A DNA stretch of 64,000 nucleotides from Anoplolepis gracilipes (Eukaryota; Arthropoda; Insecta; Hymenoptera; Formicidae): assembly GCF_047496725.1 (NCBI RefSeq), contig NC_132982.1:5239501-5303500 (forward strand), in the 5' to 3' direction. Of the stretch, positions 15,483 to 28,876 are shown piece by piece. Each line of letters opens with the position of its first letter. Within the stretch, counting starts at the first letter, position 1. A program made the translations under genes and the position numbers. The notes below the pieces were generated by a model. It ran no database searches, had not been told where the DNA came from, and worked only from the letters and a program-made list of their open reading frames with translations.

Positions 15483-15519
15483 CCTGCACGCTCTCGGGGT
15501 GCTTTCGAAGCTTCGGCGG
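15483..15519 (-). CDS. Small coding exon: probable signal-peptide cleavage region
   Basis: The minus strand gives a 37-nt segment with acceptor CTTGGGCTGTCGACAG and a strong donor (TGCAGG|GTGAGTTTC). All three frames are open across it. Joined to the phase-1 end of the 31588 exon it reads A-AEASKAPRERAG, so the hydrophobic core would be followed by T-A-A-E-A|S, a good small-x-small signal peptidase site, and then a charged mature start. It ends in phase 2 (GG plus one base from the next exon). The following exon was not found down to coordinate 1. The segment lies in a CpG-rich block (15340-15790), so it could instead be part of a longer first exon of another minus-strand transcript. The 16-kb intron to 31588 is long but usual for neural or adhesion genes in insects. 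The gene family is not recognised. Confidence 0.33.
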
Positions 15520-16334
15520 CTGTCGACAGCCCAAGGGGGCGCGAGAGACGGAGGTAACGAGGCCCGTAACCGAATTTCCAGATCGTCCGCGCGTTTCCCG
15601 ACCATCCCTCCCCTTCTTCCGGGGACGCGCGCCGCGGGATCCCATTCTCGCGAAGTGGAGCGAGAGATTATGCATTGAAGCCGCCCCTCATCCCAAGAGT
15701 AGAGAAGTGCCACTGATTGGCTGAGTTTCGCGTCGACGGCGTGCTCTCGATTGACGGGGACCATCGTGTTCGCGAATCACCTGCGGGCGATGCAGGGAGC
15801 AGAATCGGAAATTGCGGATAGAGCAAAGAGAATACAGTTTTAGAATTTGAATAAATTTTAAATGTCAAAAATTACAGCGAGAGAAAATTACGCGCTTCTC
15901 TTTAATTTTAATAGTACTTTTCTTATCTCTCTATCTATCTTGATTTATTACAACAAGAAGTTAAATTTAATTTTTACCTTTAATCCAAAGATCTGACAAA
16001 TCGTAAAACTATGTTTAAAAGATATCATTATGTTAAATTAACATTCAATTTAGCTGCCGGGTAATATGTAATTGTGGGAAGTAATGATCTACGATTATCT
16101 GTAACGAATGCTTTCAGTTTTATTGACACGCACTTTTAATGATATTTCTTCCGTGATAATTTTCTGTGACAACGGCAAGATCATCACAAGCAGCTCGCTG
16201 CATCCGCAAAAGTTTTCGTCGCGTGCTTCGTTGCAGTTTCTCGACCGTCGTTACAAGATTTTTGGCGCCAGATGGTAGACACACGCGACGCTTTTTCAAC
16301 ATAGTTTCCGAACACGAGTCCGGCAGTTTTTTCC

Positions 16335-16354
16335 TTTTTTTTTTTTTTTTTTTT
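16335..16354. repeat. T20 run
   Basis: Homopolymer run. Confidence 0.95.
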
Positions 16355-18592
16355 CGATATTTTTCAACGCCGTCACCACCATCTCTCTCCGCCGTTCACG
16401 ACTCATCCGCGCGCGAACGAAGATGAAGTGGCGTTCGATCTCCGTGAACCGAGTTATACCGGAAATTCGATGCTCAGCACTTTCGTCTCGCCCCTTGAAG
16501 AGCACGAGGAAAGGGGATGAAATCCCCAAAGTTCGCTACCAGCAATTAAGGATCGCTCCTCGAACGCCAAGAGCCATCCGATCGGACACCGCGGAAGCCG
16601 CAGGCATCCTTAATAAGGATGTCACGCAGATAGGCGAAAGATGGTTCGCTCGAATTCCATACGTTATGTTGCATGCTTCAATTCGCTGCACATTCTTATT
16701 TTACCCCTACTAACGTGACGTACGTGAAATACCGAGATGTAATATTTCGGTTAAAATATCGCCTTTTATCATAAAATGTAGGCGCAAAAAATTATGGCGC
16801 AATTGTATGTAATTATTATTAGCTTTGCACGATTCATGCTACAAAAAATTTTCGATAAAACAATCCAACGATTAAATAACTTTAAATTATACTCGAGTTG
16901 AAGAGAAAAAGAAAAGGCTAATGCTATTTTCCCGCTATTAACTTGGAAAAGTAAAACGACGTCTACGGCGGACGAGACGGTCGATGAAAGACAAGCGATT
17001 TAAGTTCGATTGTTTCCTCTCGACGCGACGGACGTTGCTCTTGCACGGGAAAACTACGAAAATGCTCTTATCGCAAAGAGGATTTTCTTAACACCGTCCG
17101 CCAAATCTTTCATGTCGAACGTGCATGAAGGGTAAAGAATCCTCCTCTAATCTCTTCGTTTTTTCCCTTTTTCTCACTCGTATATACATACATCGCCGCG
17201 AGGCATTCGATCTCTTCTCTTCTCTCGAGATGCTTTACAATTTATTCCTTCGCCGATAGAATCCGAAATGAACAGTCGGTGGTTTCGCTAGATGTTACAA
17301 AACGACCGAGTAACGATGACAAATCGTCGGAACACTTTGCTCCAAACGATTACGAGAACTTCGACTTCGAAATGACACGACGCTATCGAGCAGTCTTGCA
17401 ATTTCCGTGATAAAGTACTGTAAATTTTTATATATGTAAAATAAATATTCTTTGCCGGGTGTGTAGATTTGATATTTTGTGTCGAAAAATTGAGAAATGA
17501 TTTTTATTAATGAATACATTTAAGAGAAAGTATTCGTAGAAATTAATTGTGAATATATATTTTAATATTGTACTTTTTCTCGTTCAATCTAATTGCATGG
17601 TTATAATGAAAAAGATATACACAGAATAAAATAATAGATATTTTGAAATATAAGGGACCTTTATAAAAATACATTGAAAGAGCGCGTATTCTTTCTTTAA
17701 ATTTTCATGCAAATATCTGGACGCGTAATCAGAATAAATATAATGAAATTATAATAATTGAAATTTCAAATGATTTGTTACATCATTAAATATGCATACA
17801 TTTATTATAGATATGCGGCTAAATGAATAACAAAATGCGAGCAAATAATGCCAGGGCGAGGATTTAGCAAACTCCAGGGTTTACCATTCCTGAGTAATCA
17901 GGCAAAACGAGATACTGAAGTGAGTATTTAAAATTAAACTATATTTATTAACAAATATTTATTTAAAATGCGAATATTTCTCGGAATATTTTCTTCATGT
18001 GGTACATATTCAACAGAAAGAATATATAGAAATAAATAAAAATGCGAAAATTATCAGTATTTTTGTTTTAACGTGCAATGCATTTAATACCGTAGCACAA
18101 ATGAAATAATGTGTGAGTATGTATGTGTATGTGCGTGTAAAACTTAAAGTTCTAATAAGTTGTACGTAAATAAAATTGTTGGAAAAATAATAATCTTTTA
18201 CTTTTTTTTTTTTATTCAAAGCTTATTCTAAATTGGCATTTTTATATAAAATTTGTATTCATGATAAACTTGGAAATTAGTTCTCGAAGATATGTCGCAA
18301 CTTTTATCCAATTATCTTATATGTATATAATCTTCCCTCTCGTTTAAATATTTCATCGTTACTTCATAGCACTTTTAATTCGTTTATTCGTATAATTACG
18401 AAGCTTCGATATAATTTGAGAGGAAAGAGATCAATTTGGTATGTCATCAGTAGATTTTAATGTCATTTAAATTACAATTTCGCTTTTCGAAGTTTTCTTT
18501 TTACAAGAAGGACTGCGAACTTCTTGACGAACATTCGTTTTTATGCTACTGATACAGCTTCTTATCAAGATGAAGCTGATATAACTTGGATA

Positions 18593-18657
18593 GGGAGAGA
18601 AAGAGAGAGAGCGAGAGAGAAGAGGGAGGAAGCGGAAAGGGGGGGGGGGAGAGAAGA
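18593..18657. repeat. Homopurine tract with G11
   Basis: This is an almost pure G/A stretch with eleven consecutive G at 18639-18649. Confidence 0.9.
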
Positions 18658-19583
18658 GCCTGAAGTTTAAATTTAAATTGAAATAGAAGTCGGATGGATC
18701 GGCATATATAAAGGAGTAACTTGTAAGAAAACTGCGACATCAGGTAGAGGAACAAAAAGTTATTATCAGTTGCAAACGAGAGAAAAATTAAACGTTTAAC
18801 ATGAAGTTAAATTTCAAATATTTTCACGTAGTTTGACAAGACTAAACTAATTATGAAGAAATATGATGCACGGCGAGAGAACAACAAGATCCGTAATGAA
18901 CATGAAAAACATCAATCTTCTCCCATCAAGCTCGATTAACGTCTATCATTCATCAAGTTTATATTTAAGATTATACGTACGATATTTCTCAGCTTTCGCT
19001 CGCATAACTTATCCAACTATATATAATTTGATAAATCGCAACTTGGTGTTTTTTGACGAAAACTTTTTTTGCGTCATATTTTTTTATAATTTTGCAATTT
19101 TTAAACATTAAATAATCTTGTTATTTAAACCATAAAGCAAAATTCTGTTGAAACATGTTTAAAATAAATTCATTTGTAACTAACTCTCTGTAACAAAGCA
19201 AACATTTTTAACTAAAAAATTAGTTATTTTTTTATAAATATTCGATTTCAGCAGCAACGCGAATCATTATTTTTGAATAGCCCTTTTTTGCAACAAACGA
19301 TGTACTAGGAAAGTACAGCGTATTTTATCATGGTAGAGGTTTAAAACTCACGTTTTTTTGTTACACGAACTACTGGTTTGTTTGAATCAATCATTTTTAC
19401 GATCATCATTGCAAAGTACTTGCGTTGACAATTGATACCTTGATGTTTGTCAATAAAACTATATGCGCGTGTAATTTGCAGTTACTCGTTGTCAAAAATG
19501 AATTTAAAACGTTGCACGAATGTAAAATTTGTTGGTTTTTTTTCGTGCAAATATATTCGTACATGATACAACATTTGTGATAA

Positions 19584-19586
<3 letters not shown>

Positions 19587-19620
<34 letters not shown>
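19587..19620. repeat. (TC)17
   Basis: Uninterrupted dinucleotide repeat. Confidence 0.95.
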
Positions 19621-19628
<8 letters not shown>

Positions 19629-22600
19629 ACATCAATGTTCTATTATATTTAAATAATATTTCGATGAAAAAATCTTGCATTATTATATTTAACTGCCATA
19701 AATAAATACAATAATATAAAAGTCTAAATTAAAATCACAGTTGCTTTCAATTCTTGTTAACAGAATTTTTTTACAATTTAAAAAACATCTAATATCTTAC
19801 AATTAATCTATTTAGGTATAAATTTCCTTTTCACAAACCGCTCGAAATGAAACTTAACGAACTCTAGTTTATCTACTCGCAATGGATGCACTCTTGCGCA
19901 GCTTTCTTCCAGCAACATCTCGCAATGAACCTTACTTTCTCGACCCGCGCTCACAACAAATGACCGCCGTCTCCGCGTATCTCGGTGAGATGGTCCCGAA
20001 GCTAAAAACCCAGGGAAAATTATCTCTCAACGTCCGAGGCGCGACCGCGTTTCCCCAGTTGCCAACGTTCCTCACGCGACTGTTTTCCGCATCTGGAAAA
20101 ATCTTTTTCCGCTCGCGCTTACTTCGGCGATGATGAATAAAAGTCCTCGTGCCCACGTATGCTTCGAAAGCGCGCTCGCGTGTATATGTATGCGTGTACG
20201 CGTGTATGCGCGCGCCGTCGACATTATTAAATTCCTTTCTATATTACGTTTTCTGGGAGAGCAAATGTAATCTTCCGAGCCGTCCCCGCCTCTCTCTCGC
20301 CTTCCCCTCTTACTTTCTCCCTCCGCAAACCGGAAGGAAGAGGTTTTCCTACCGCGCGTCAGGTAATAAATACCCCCGAACAAATTACTTTTGCCATTTG
20401 ACATCGGCTCGGCGCAATGACCTAATAAGAATCACATACAAGAATGTCTAGCATGTAGATACGCCTCTTCATTCATTCTGTTCTCGACCCTCGTTATTCA
20501 TCGGTCACGCATTGCCGATGAGACTTTTCTCGGATATTGAATGTTCTCTAACAAATTATTCAAAGATTAATTATTCGCAAAGATTAATTATTATTTCTGA
20601 ATAAACCAAATGTTTAAAAACAATATTTTCCGAACCTGCGACTATTCTATAAATTAATAATCGTATTACAAAGAGAATTTTATTTTATGACTTTTGTATT
20701 TCGCAAGTGAAGATAAAAACATATATGTAGTTACTAATAATTGTACTGTCAAAAATAAGTACTCTAAAGGGTTAACAATTAGTCTGATGTTAAAAAATGG
20801 AAAATGGACATTGTCTTTTATTGATGGTAAAATGTCATTGCATATTAAATACAATTTAATAAAATACAATGATGGAATAATATGGTTATCGTTAATTCTT
20901 TAACGTAATTTTTCTATTGAATTAATATCCATATGATTATAATATTAGAAGCAAATATGTTAATGTATTATATGATTGATAGAACATTATTTGTCTAAAA
21001 TCCAGGCACATCCTGTTAAATTCATCGTCAATACCGATAACGGAGATAATATCTTAACTGCATCCTTGATCTCAGGATCGATAGTACATTGGCTTCTGAC
21101 ACACTCGAAGTACACTGATCCTGACGTATGTGTGAGTGAAATACGCACACATACATTGAGTGCATACATACACACGTACATGTAATAGGGATGGAATCAA
21201 GCTCAATACGTACTCATGAATCTGAATCAATCCAATGCCCAAGTGTCGTTACATTGGAATCGCGTATAATACTCGAAAAAATTGCTGTTTCATTCCCAAT
21301 TTCTGTATTATACTTATAAAGTACTTGACTCTCGCGAAGTGCTCGGCACACAATCAAGCTCTTATTGAAATTCGAGATAACTATGTCTATAGAATTTAAA
21401 AATGTGTTAACAAGTACTTCAAATTTTAGAGACCGATGCTAGAAATAACACGTAAAGAAAAGAAAAAAAAAAAAAAGACTAATTACAAAGTAATATTTTT
21501 GCTTGCGCATTATTAAAATATTTATTCAAAGTAATCCAAATGTCTATTATACATGTATATTTTTAATTGAGAGAGTTATGTTTTATTACAACGCGCTTAA
21601 ATATATTTTATCCAAATTCTGTTTATAAATAATAATATTTATGATTACTTACACATATTGCAATATATTTCGTTTGCTCAATTTAAAAAAATCTAATGCC
21701 ATTATTTCTCGATATTCAATATTATCCACAATATTCGATTCCATCTTTACTCGTTGTTTGCTCATGCACATATATGCTTCAAGCAGACACACAGATATAT
21801 ATACACAGATTGAGAGCCTGTACCAGCGCTAGCCAGTAAACAATTGCGTTCGACTGAATGCACTAATTACGTTCGCATTCTGAAACTCACCAAAGTCATG
21901 TATTTTCAATCGTGCGCGAGCGCCAATTATCAAAGAGCTTTCAATAAAATCGGATTTTATTCTTGAGTCGTTTTACCGCGAGAGTCGAATAAGTGTTTCT
22001 CTCATTTCTGATTTCTCCCTGACACATCGCCATTATAAGTCCTTCAACACATTTGCATTTCATTTACAACCTTTTTCTATTATTATGAAAAAACGGTTGA
22101 CATTTCTATCATCGAGAGGAAAATTCAATTTTACATCAATCTAGGATCTTTGTAGAGAAAATTCTCAAGCAGATTATTTCTCTCTCGGAACAAGTAGACG
22201 CATTTAAAAATTTTCCAATAGTCAACTTCAGATTCTGTTGTTAAATAAACAAAAATTCAGAAAGGGAGTTAAAAATTACACTCACAGCATGGTACGCGTA
22301 TCCTTCTCAGCTATCAACTATCACGACTTAAAAGCCGAACGCGTGGAAGCGACGTGGAAGCTTCCGGGGAAAAACTGATATTTTTCGGCGGGATGGAGGG
22401 AACATCGTTCAATCTTATCCTTCGCTTCTTCGTCCTTTTCTCGCTCCCGGTATAATCTGCCGCGAACGCGCCGCGGTTGCTACCGACTTGATTGATAGCA
22501 GCATCGGTTTATCCGCCGATAGCCTCCCTCGCCCTCTCTTCTTCTTCCCTTAACCGTCTCCCATAACCGTCGGCGAATATTCTCGATACGTTCCTGACAG

Positions 22601-22730
22601 ACACATACTGCAACAATGGTTGGCTTCGGTTTCCCAGGCGCGAGAGTGCGGTGACCAGGGCACCTATATATGCATAAGAGCGACGAAACCCCCTTTTACG
22701 TTCACGTAACAGAGACAAGGGAATCGCAGT

Positions 22731-22752
22731 CGTGTCGCGTCGCGTCGCGTCG
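22731..22752. repeat. CGYGT pentamer repeat
   Basis: CGTGT is followed by three CGCGT units and CG. Confidence 0.9.
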
Positions 22753-22961
22753 GGATGGCGAGAGGGCACCGGCCGTGCGCAAATTACTTGAGGTTTCCGG
22801 CAACTGGCGCTAATTGAATTCCCCGATGAATCGAACTCTACATAGGGCACCCGAGCGGAATATTGGCTCTTTTCAACGGCGCTTTCAATGGACACTCGAC
22901 CGGCCGCCCGGACTCGACTGACCGTGCCCAATGCGGTCTGGCTAGGCCGAAACAGAGAGAA

Positions 22962-22964
<3 letters not shown>

Positions 22965-23014
<50 letters not shown>
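22965..23014. repeat. (GA)25
   Basis: A perfect GA tract. It produces the Ser/Leu-rich minus-strand frames around 22509-23080. Confidence 0.95.
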
Positions 23015-23015
<1 letters not shown>

Positions 23016-23188
23016 GTAGACGGAGAAAAAGAAAGAAAGACGCAATTCATTAACGCTACGTTACGCCGATAGGTTTGCAAATTTGTACAAAATTACCCGT
23101 GAAATTGAAGAAATGTTTTCAAGATTTGAAAAGTTTATTATATATGATGAAAACAAGTAAGAAATATAATAAAAAGCAAGTAGGTAAA

Positions 23189-23718
23189 GTAGGGTATGAT
23201 TCAATAATCGCTACATAATGCGCATTTTTAGTCATTATCAAAGATAATCGATATTTACAATAGTTTATGTGTATACATTGTTCGAAATAACGAAATTGTG
23301 AACCTTGTATCATATTTTTACTTTTGACTACCTGCAAACTACCTTTTTTCATTTGCCTTTTCACTAAAGACTGTTAATAACGTCAGATAAATTACCGTTA
23401 AGCTATCGTAATCGACGTTAGACATATTATAAAGATATGTAAATTATTATATGACTTATAATTTTTATTTTTGTTTTCACTATTTTTTTATAAATATTAT
23501 GGCCATCTTTTCCTTAAAAGTTGGGTAAAAAAGATGGCCAATGCTTATGTTATACTATTTGGATCATTTCTATCAAAATTTCTAATAAATATTTTCCTTT
23601 TAATTTAAGCTTCAGTGAAGATAATATGTCAAACGTTATTAAAAAATAACAAAAATAAAAGTATGTTTTTTGCATCTAAAAAAAACTATGGCCATCTTAC
23701 CCAACAAGTTTACCCTAC
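23189..23718. mobile_element. MITE-like element with GTAGGGTA ends
   Basis: GTAGGGTA at 23189-23196 faces its exact complement TACCCTAC at 23711-23718. Inside, the motif TTGGGTAA..GATGGCCA occurs at 23521-23540 and inverted at 23690-23707. TGGCCATCTTTT at 23500-23511 pairs perfectly with 23529-23540. Repeated inverted use of one terminal motif fits a small non-autonomous DNA transposon, perhaps nested or rearranged. The 8-bp match at the outer ends is short, so the left boundary is uncertain. Confidence 0.4.
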
Positions 23719-25875
23719 ATAAAAAGAGATTTTTCTAGTCTGAATAATATTTTTAAAAAAATGTGTAACATATATTTGTAAAATAATAAATCTTTTAAAA
23801 ACACAATTTTTCGCGAATCGTTGTATCTTTTCGGGAAAGTAAGATTTTATGTTAAATGTTTCATCAAGTAACTGTGTATTCTGCGACAGTATTCTGTACT
23901 GCGTTAACGATATATTTATGAAAAAACATCGCACGGCGATTCGTCGTCCTCCACAAAGGAGCGAAAGGATTATAAATATAGTATACATACTATACATATA
24001 TACACCCGTGGGACAGGATTATCCCGGCAACGACGACGTGAGACGCGGATTGTCACGGTAACGTAACAAACACGCGTCTGCAGCGCGCAAGATAAAGACC
24101 GTGGTGGATAATTACCTTGCCTTTGGCTGTTATCGCACATGTAGTTGTTATCGGGGTGTCGAGGTAAACAGACGGCCAAGAGAATTGAGAAAGTGAGCGG
24201 GAAAGAAAAGCACAGAAGAAAGAGGCAGGTTGAAGACAGGAGGGAGAGAGGGGGAGACGACCAGCTCTTCTCGCTTTCCGCGTCTTTCTCCTTTCGCCGT
24301 CTCAGGTCGCCGGCGCAAATTAAATGACCGCGAAGGCGCTTTGAAGTCGGAAGCTCGCCGCGGGAGGCGAGTAATTTATTCTCCGCGCTTTCCGCGTTGT
24401 GGAGCTGCGACGGGAACAACGACGGTCGCGTTCGCTGATTACAGCAGCGGCGTCAGACGCGTTAATTCGCGACGGCAAAGCGACGGCGGTTTCGCGAGCG
24501 GACGAGTGCCCGCTTTTCTCTCGTCGCTTTTCTCGCGCGGCTTTCTCAGTGAGAGCCGCGTCAGCCATTTTGCATACCCGGCAAAATTCTTGTAACTTAA
24601 CGTTCGTATAAATTACGGTGTCGCGCGCATCTGTTACACGTCTCGCTTTCTAATATTTTTAACCATAACGCTTTTTCTTGCTTCTACGAGTTTGAGAATT
24701 TTCACAATTAATCAAGACTAATCGGTCAAATTGCTAAATAAAATAGTTTATTCGTTAAAATATAGACGCCTGCGATTTTTAAGTATCACTTGTGTATTAT
24801 ACTTTGACAACTGGCCAAAATTGCTGCGGGCTTCCCGCGACGATATGTTCCCAATTTTATTCCAATATATGTACATAATAAACTTATCCCGGCGAAATAT
24901 AAGCCAGCGAAAAATAAACGCGATAAATAACGCGATGCAGTTTTATAATAAAAGCAAAAGTGAAGACGGTAACTTCACACTTACCCGCGCGAGGTCCTTT
25001 TTAAAAACAGAATATGCACTCGGTATGGAGACGAAATGAAGTGAGGTCGCGTCGCGGATTAACTTCCGACTGCGTTGAATAAATAGCCGTTTGCCTACCC
25101 TCAAGGATGACCAATGGTCGCGCAACGGAACCACCGCGTTCGTGCCTCAAAATGGGGTTAACATAAAACCCAGCTCCCATGTTCACTCGTGGCACGCTAA
25201 AAAGGGGTTATTAATGTCTTGAAATTAGAGCAACCGTGACAAAAGTTTCACCGCACTGGCGGTAATCATGATACACGACACGCCTGCACTTCTCTTCACC
25301 ATCTTTTCTCTTTCTATACCTTTTATATACCTTATATATATTTCTCTCGCACGATCCTTTCTAAATCCGTATTATTCGTCTCGTTTTTTCGCGAAACATT
25401 CGCTCCGAACACATCGATCAGAACATTTGCGTGCAAAACATCTCGTGGAATTATATTGTATCATCATTTATCTTAATAGGACTGTATAAGATTAACTTCC
25501 TCTCATAAATATACATCCGTACACATATGGAAAAATTCTCATAACAAAGTAGTCGCATCATTCTTTATTTCATTGGAATAATACGATAGGATTTCAATTT
25601 TCCAAAGATGCTAGATAAGTGATTGTGTGTGTGGGAAGGCGAAAGAGAGTTTAGCCAAGCAAATGTAGTAAAAGTAATTTCCGTTATAATCAAAATACAT
25701 TTTAACTACGAAGGAAATTACGAGTAAAAAAACAGCTGTTGATGTATCTGTGCGAGCAGATAAACCACCGAGTTTGATGTTAAACGCGCAATTTTTGTAA
25801 AGTAAAGTGCTGTCACGAACTACATTGCGTTTGCAATGCAGACGAATCAGGGATGCCCGACGCGGCAGTAAGTTT

Positions 25876-25878
<3 letters not shown>

Positions 25879-25912
<34 letters not shown>
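25879..25912. repeat. (GA)17
   Basis: GA repeat extended by GAAAGA units to about 25928. Confidence 0.95.
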
Positions 25913-25919
<7 letters not shown>

Positions 25920-26418
25920 AGAGAGAGATATAGATCTCTTAAATAACGCCATGTATCTCGCATTCATCCTGCATCAGCTTGTGCAAGTCCCGGCCATTTT
26001 TAAACTGCGACCTGCTCGCCGAGACGCGGATATCCGGGTCGGCGAAGTCCGACCTTCATTTTTGTTTAAAAGTAATGCGGCGATTTTCCCGCCGGCTTAG
26101 CTCGGTATTTCTTTTAACAAAGAGAAACGTCAAGGAAAACTAATAGCGGTGGGATAACGAGCCGAGGATTACCGAGGCTTAGCGCGGGGAAAAGCGTCGG
26201 ATACGTATACAACACACTATCATCCAAATATGATAGATTACTTCCAGAATTGTATAGTGCATTCACATACTTCGCCGCTTTGTGCGATTCTTCATTTAAG
26301 CGAAAATTGACTACGGACAAGATATTTAATTTTTAATTCAGATAACACGGATATTAATCGCTTGGAATTATAAGTCTCTATTAAAGATAGATTTTTGTTG
26401 ACGTCTTGGGAACAAATT

Positions 26419-26420
<2 letters not shown>

Positions 26421-26450
<30 letters not shown>
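26421..26450. repeat. T30 run
   Basis: A pure T homopolymer. It could be the A-tail of a minus-strand retroposed copy, but no body was recognised beside it. Confidence 0.95.
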
Positions 26451-26451
<1 letters not shown>

Positions 26452-27276
26452 TCACATTAAAAACTGAACGATTCTGGCGAATTAAATTTTTATAAAGACA
26501 CGAAAATTTTGCGAATAAACATACGACTTTATTTCTTGCGTAAAATTTACTCTAATATAAAAAATATAATTGTTATAAGTAATTTTAATTAAACTTTCTT
26601 TATAAGCAATCGGTTTCAAATCTATACTAAAATTCACGATTGCAAAGGCATTTGATAGTTTTTGAACTTTGTATATCGATCATATAAATCATTATTACAT
26701 TTTTTAATACATTATATTTTAATGCATTGTATATACAGTCGTACGATAAAATATAAGCCTGATGTCAAAACAAATATCTCGATATTAATGGTCGGAATTT
26801 TGCATGACCAGAGATCTGCTTCGTAATCGCGGTAGGAAAACCACCACTTGCAAAGGCGGTTTTAGTGGTAAACGTATACGCAATGTGTGCGCACAACGTG
26901 TATTTCGCATTAACAAACATGGAAGCCCTTCAAGAGTTTTGCGCCAATCAAAGGATTCGTGTTCCCTTGTTAGTGAAATTTCCAGAGCGCACATCGGAAT
27001 ACACCATTCGTCTCTGAGTCGTTCGCTAACTGGCGGACCATACACAGACCAGAACTACTGACAATTTGCGGCTGCTTAGAGACGAGACAAGTCCCCACTA
27101 ATCCTCTGAAGGACAAGTTCGAATTTTGCGACATGCAAAATACTTTATCAAGATGGTAGAAATGGAAAATTTCTCGCAATTTTAATAATTGATTGAGTCT
27201 TCGATAAATTTGTACGAGTTGTTCTTAGAATTTTGACGATTTACCGCGAGTTGCATGTTAAAATAAAATGCATTTG

Positions 27277-27300
27277 TATATATATATATATATATATATA
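27277..27300. repeat. (TA)12
   Basis: Dinucleotide repeat. Confidence 0.95.
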
Positions 27301-28815
27301 CACATAATTTTCAATATAATTCGAAATTAAATATTATAATACAATTTTTGAAAAAAGTAAAACAAGTTTTAGAGCGTATTGATAATTTTTACCGTCAATC
27401 AATCATTAACTAAGATTTTAAAATAATAAAATTCTGGTTTGGCAAAAATTTGTTTGCCGTGAAGATATCAGAGTAGCTTACTTTTTAAAACATAGATAAG
27501 GGAATCTCTATGTTTCCACCAGTTTCAAAAATATATGCATCAAATTTCTAATTTTAAATAATGATTTCGTTTGCGAGTAGACGGTCAATTTTATTTCTAC
27601 TTTCATTTCGTTAGTAATTCATTAGTAATTTCATTTTACATAGATAATCAATTCTATTCACGCGAATTTGGTCTCGTCGCGCGAAAAATTGTACAAAAAC
27701 CAATGTTATCGTAATGGTAAGTAAAATTATTGTAACGTTACTGCGTAGAAAAGATGGGGAAATAGCTATAGAGATCCGGGGAAGGAAAAGCGAATGAGGG
27801 CGTGATTGAAGTAAAGGATCGGGCGCGATCGAGCGGGGACGAATGCCATACGTATTATTGAACGTGGGACGCATTATCCGGTAATACGCTCCGTCGTATC
27901 CGGCATTATCGGAAACTCGTCGCTCTGCTTCGTCGGAGCAACTATTTAACGGGTCGCGAATGAGTCCTGGCACGTTTGAAAATGGCAGACGACAACAACA
28001 ATGACAGCGACGACCGAAGGGGCGGGAGAGGGTTTCTTTGCCGAATACGCTAACGAATGAAACCATGTAACTAGAGAGGACATGTTGTCGTGTTTGAATG
28101 TATACAAGGTGCAGATAGTTGAATACATCTCTCGTCGCGTTGTCGCGAATTGATCCTTTCGGTAGTGAACGACAACGAAATTGCTGACATGCTTTTTCAA
28201 TGCATGTATTCTACGTTCCTTTGATCCGGATATGGTTGTTTCAATGTTGCTTCGTCCTCGGATTTGTTCGATTTTGTAACGGAGACAGTATCACGCGCGT
28301 TAGTACTTTCTGTCCATCCCTGTACATTCCCATCCACGTTTAATTACAAATTGTTGCAATAAGATCTCTCATTGCAAATAATGTGTAAATTTCAAAACCA
28401 GTTTAAAGTCAATTATAATATTAATGTAATCGACAACGAATATATGACAGTGCGATGGAAATGGCTGTATATTAACTTTTTTTAAGGAAAAGCCGAAAGT
28501 GAAGTGATAACTCAATTCTCATTTATCATTTTACACGGCGTGTATGAATTATATGAAGGCGATGGCAGAGCTTTCGGAATTAACGTCAGAGTAAAACTCT
28601 CGAAATCGAAAAAGAGGATAACGCGTTCGCAAATAATCGCACTCGATCGAACGCACGCCGAGCAGTCTCGTCTCCGGAGTGCATCGAATAGACACGATGA
28701 ATGATTAATGCACTCGGGCAAATACTTTCGGCGCATGAGGTTTGCCGTGCAGTTACGTTGCTGCTGCCACCGTTGCTGGCCGTTGCACGCGATGCACTCG
28801 GGCGCACCATTAGGA

Positions 28816-28876
28816 CACGATTGATCACGTGTATTTGTAACTGCTCAAACGTTACCCCGTCGAGTGATCAATCGTG
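28816..28876. repeat. Perfect 13-bp inverted repeat
   Basis: CACGATTGATCAC at 28816-28828 and GTGATCAATCGTG at 28864-28876 are exact complements separated by 35 bases. The flanks do not extend the pairing. Confidence 0.85.

Noticed and set aside
22509..23045. 178-codon minus-strand frame with Ser-Leu repeats
   Set aside because: The repeat part is the translated (GA)25 microsatellite. The remainder lacks coding character.
24943..25134. Minus-strand segment ending at the strong donor CGCGG|GTAAGTGTG
   Set aside because: The best upstream acceptor gives an exon that hits TAA in the phase required by the 31588 exon.
26771..27170. Mixed-composition block with open frames on both strands
   Set aside because: The two antiparallel frames are of similar length, with no domain and no convincing splice sites or element ends.
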